DNA of 61,350 bases, taken from NCBI RefSeq assembly GCF_011064615.1, contig NZ_JAALJH010000059.1:1-61350 (forward strand), written 5' to 3'. How positions within the stretch are numbered: position 1 is the stretch's first letter; each line of letters starts with the position of its first letter. This stretch comes from Aquisphaera insulae. Lineage in GTDB: Bacteria; Planctomycetota; Planctomycetia; Isosphaerales; Isosphaeraceae. The notes below the pieces were generated by a model. The model did not search any database. It was not told the origin of the DNA and saw only the letters and a list, made by a program, of their open reading frames with translations. Of the stretch, positions 60,436 through 61,350 are shown one piece after another. A program made the translations under genes and the position numbers.

Positions 60436-60775
60436 ATGAACCTGCTCCTGAGCCGGCTCGAAGAGCAGCAGCGGTGCTGGTTCGCCGCGGTCGATAGCGC
60501 CCGGATCGGCCACGGCGGCGACCGCTTCATCTCCGCGGTCACCGGCCTGCACATCGACACGATCCGCCGGGCTCGCGGGGAGCTGGCCAGCACCCGCGAG
60601 GGTCGCCCCGCCAACCGCGTCCGACTTCCCGGCGGAGGACGACCCTCGCTCGAGAAAAGTCGCCGGAGATCGTCCCGCTACTCGTGACGATTGTCGGTCC
60701 GCAGACCGGCGGCGACCCGATGGGCCGCAGCCGGTTCGTCCGCCGCAGCCCGCGGGCCCTGGCCCGGGAGGCGGC
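60436..60775 (+). pseudogene. ISAzo13-like transposase N-terminal fragment with frameshift
   Basis: First frame (60436-60660): LEEQQRCWFAAVDSARIGHGG and RVRLPGGGRPSLEK, like the start of ISAzo13-type transposases. After AAAA at about 60655-60658 the similarity continues in another frame as SPEIVPLLVTIVGPQTGGDP and SRFVRRSPRALARE. One base appears lost in the A-run. The similarity stops near 60775 and no catalytic domain follows. Family assignment is from motif memory. Start codon is uncertain; an ATG at 60436 exists. Confidence 0.5.
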
Positions 60776-60779
60776 AGCG

Positions 60780-61350
60780 GGCCAGGCCGCCGGATTTGGG
60801 GGCCGGCGGTCCCTTCGGCACGGTCCCGCCGATGGCCCCGACGACCTTCTCGACGTGGGCCCGGTCGCGGAAACAGGCCGGCAGAACCGGCTCGGGGTCG
60901 CCCCCCGAGACGACGTGGGATTTCGTCGCCAGGATCGCGACCTTTCTCCTCTCGCCAGGCCGCGTCGTTGGCCCCGGGGCCGTCGACCTCGACGACCGCC
61001 ATGGCCGGTCGCGTCGCGACGCGCGGCTCGAGCGTGACGGCTTGGGATCGCTCCGCCCGCTCATCCCGCACCGCCCGCAACTGCTCGCCGAACTCGCGGG
61101 CGATACGGTCGAGCAGCCGGCCGCTGATGCTCACATCGGCCAAGTCGGCGACGCCTCGCGGACGGAGGGCTCGCGGGCAGCGGAGCGGACGAACTTGCGG
61201 AGCACCGAGAGGCTGTAGCCATGGGGCGTCAGCCGCATCGTCGGCCGCTCACGGGAAAAAAACCGGCTCATCCGGCCGAAGCGCGCGCCGGGCTCGGAAA
61301 TCCGCCATCCACGGGCGTGGGCATGCGCATCTTTTGTAGGGTGCGTCAAG
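60780..61350 (-). pseudogene. ISKra4-like transposase remnant with frameshifts, running off the window
   Basis: Minus strand, in order: MRLTPHGYSLSVLRKFVRSA and REPSVREAS in one frame (61260-61150); ADLADVSISGRLLDRIAREFG to AVVEVDGPGANDAAWREEK in a second (to about 60975); then VAILATKSHVVSGGDPEPVL and CFRDRAHVEKVVGAIGG in a third. At least two frameshifts are needed, so it is broken. The AAREPS-FREAS, VSISGR, EVDG and WREDK-type motifs suggest an ISKra4-type transposase. The gene extends beyond the right edge. Confidence 0.45.

Noticed and set aside
1..61350. tRNA or rRNA genes
   Set aside because: No cloverleaf with the expected GGTTCGA-type T-arm and acceptor pairing, and no rRNA core sequence, was recognised on either strand.

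Overview
The window looks like a chromosome segment from a large-genome, high-GC planctomycete, most likely of the Isosphaeraceae type (inference from content, no database search was run). Pointers are an ECF sigma factor beside a Ser/Thr kinase with TPRs, giant secreted proteins with the N-terminal LEPR-XLL-type motif, PEP-CTERM/exosortase genes, very long TPR proteins, and degraded transposases.

Layout. 1-6.4 kb: tail of an unidentified gene, then on the minus strand an AIM24-like protein and an ABC exporter with an unusual coiled-coil insertion, then on the plus strand an ECF sigma factor and its Ser/Thr kinase. 6.4-13.9 kb: a LamG PEP-CTERM protein and a 2,027-residue CotH/lamin-tail surface protein. 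13.9-17.2 kb: a 35-bp perfect inverted repeat, two minus-strand sigma factors, and a decayed patch (transposase N-terminus joined to a TPR-protein tail, plus palindromic repeats). 17.6-48.7 kb: an exopolysaccharide/exosortase locus. It opens with a NusG-like elongation factor and an opposing FHA protein. Then come exosortase, Wzc-like chain-length/ATPase protein, EpsI-like protein, initiating sugar-phosphate transferase, a 1,394-residue TPR protein, two paralogous PEP-CTERM proteins, an SGNH/TPR esterase-like protein, four glycosyltransferases, a GDP-mannose-3,5-epimerase-like enzyme, a fucosyltransferase-like enzyme, two methyltransferase-like proteins, a Wzy/ligase-like membrane protein, a PaaK/CapK-like adenylating enzyme and a Wzx-like flippase. 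48.7-54.5 kb: a minus-strand 1.9-kilo-residue PKD/beta-helix surface protein with an in-frame 1,047-bp tandem duplication. 55.6-60.4 kb: a secreted protein of unknown function, a nucleotide-sugar epimerase, a DUF3473-type polysaccharide deacetylase and a UDP-sugar dehydrogenase. 60.4-61.35 kb: remnants of two different transposases.

How it may work together (inference): nucleotide sugars are made by the dehydrogenase and epimerases. The sugar-phosphate transferase primes the lipid carrier, glycosyltransferases extend the unit, SGNH/methyltransferase enzymes decorate it, Wzx flips it, the Wzy-like protein polymerises it under control of the Wzc-like protein, and the deacetylase modifies it. 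Exosortase with EpsI processes PEP-CTERM proteins that would be co-displayed with the glycan. The NusG paralogue may let RNA polymerase read through the long transcript.

The most interesting observation is that the two locus-encoded PEP-CTERM paralogues share a Phe-Cys-Ile-Glu motif and a Thr-Gln-Leu-Ala motif. That pairing resembles the Cys/Gln pair of thioester-forming (TQxA) adhesin domains, suggesting exosortase-processed covalent adhesins. Other highlights are an SGNH hydrolase with TPRs inserted in the catalytic fold, PKD domains split by a duplicated cassette, and at least two hairpin repeat families.
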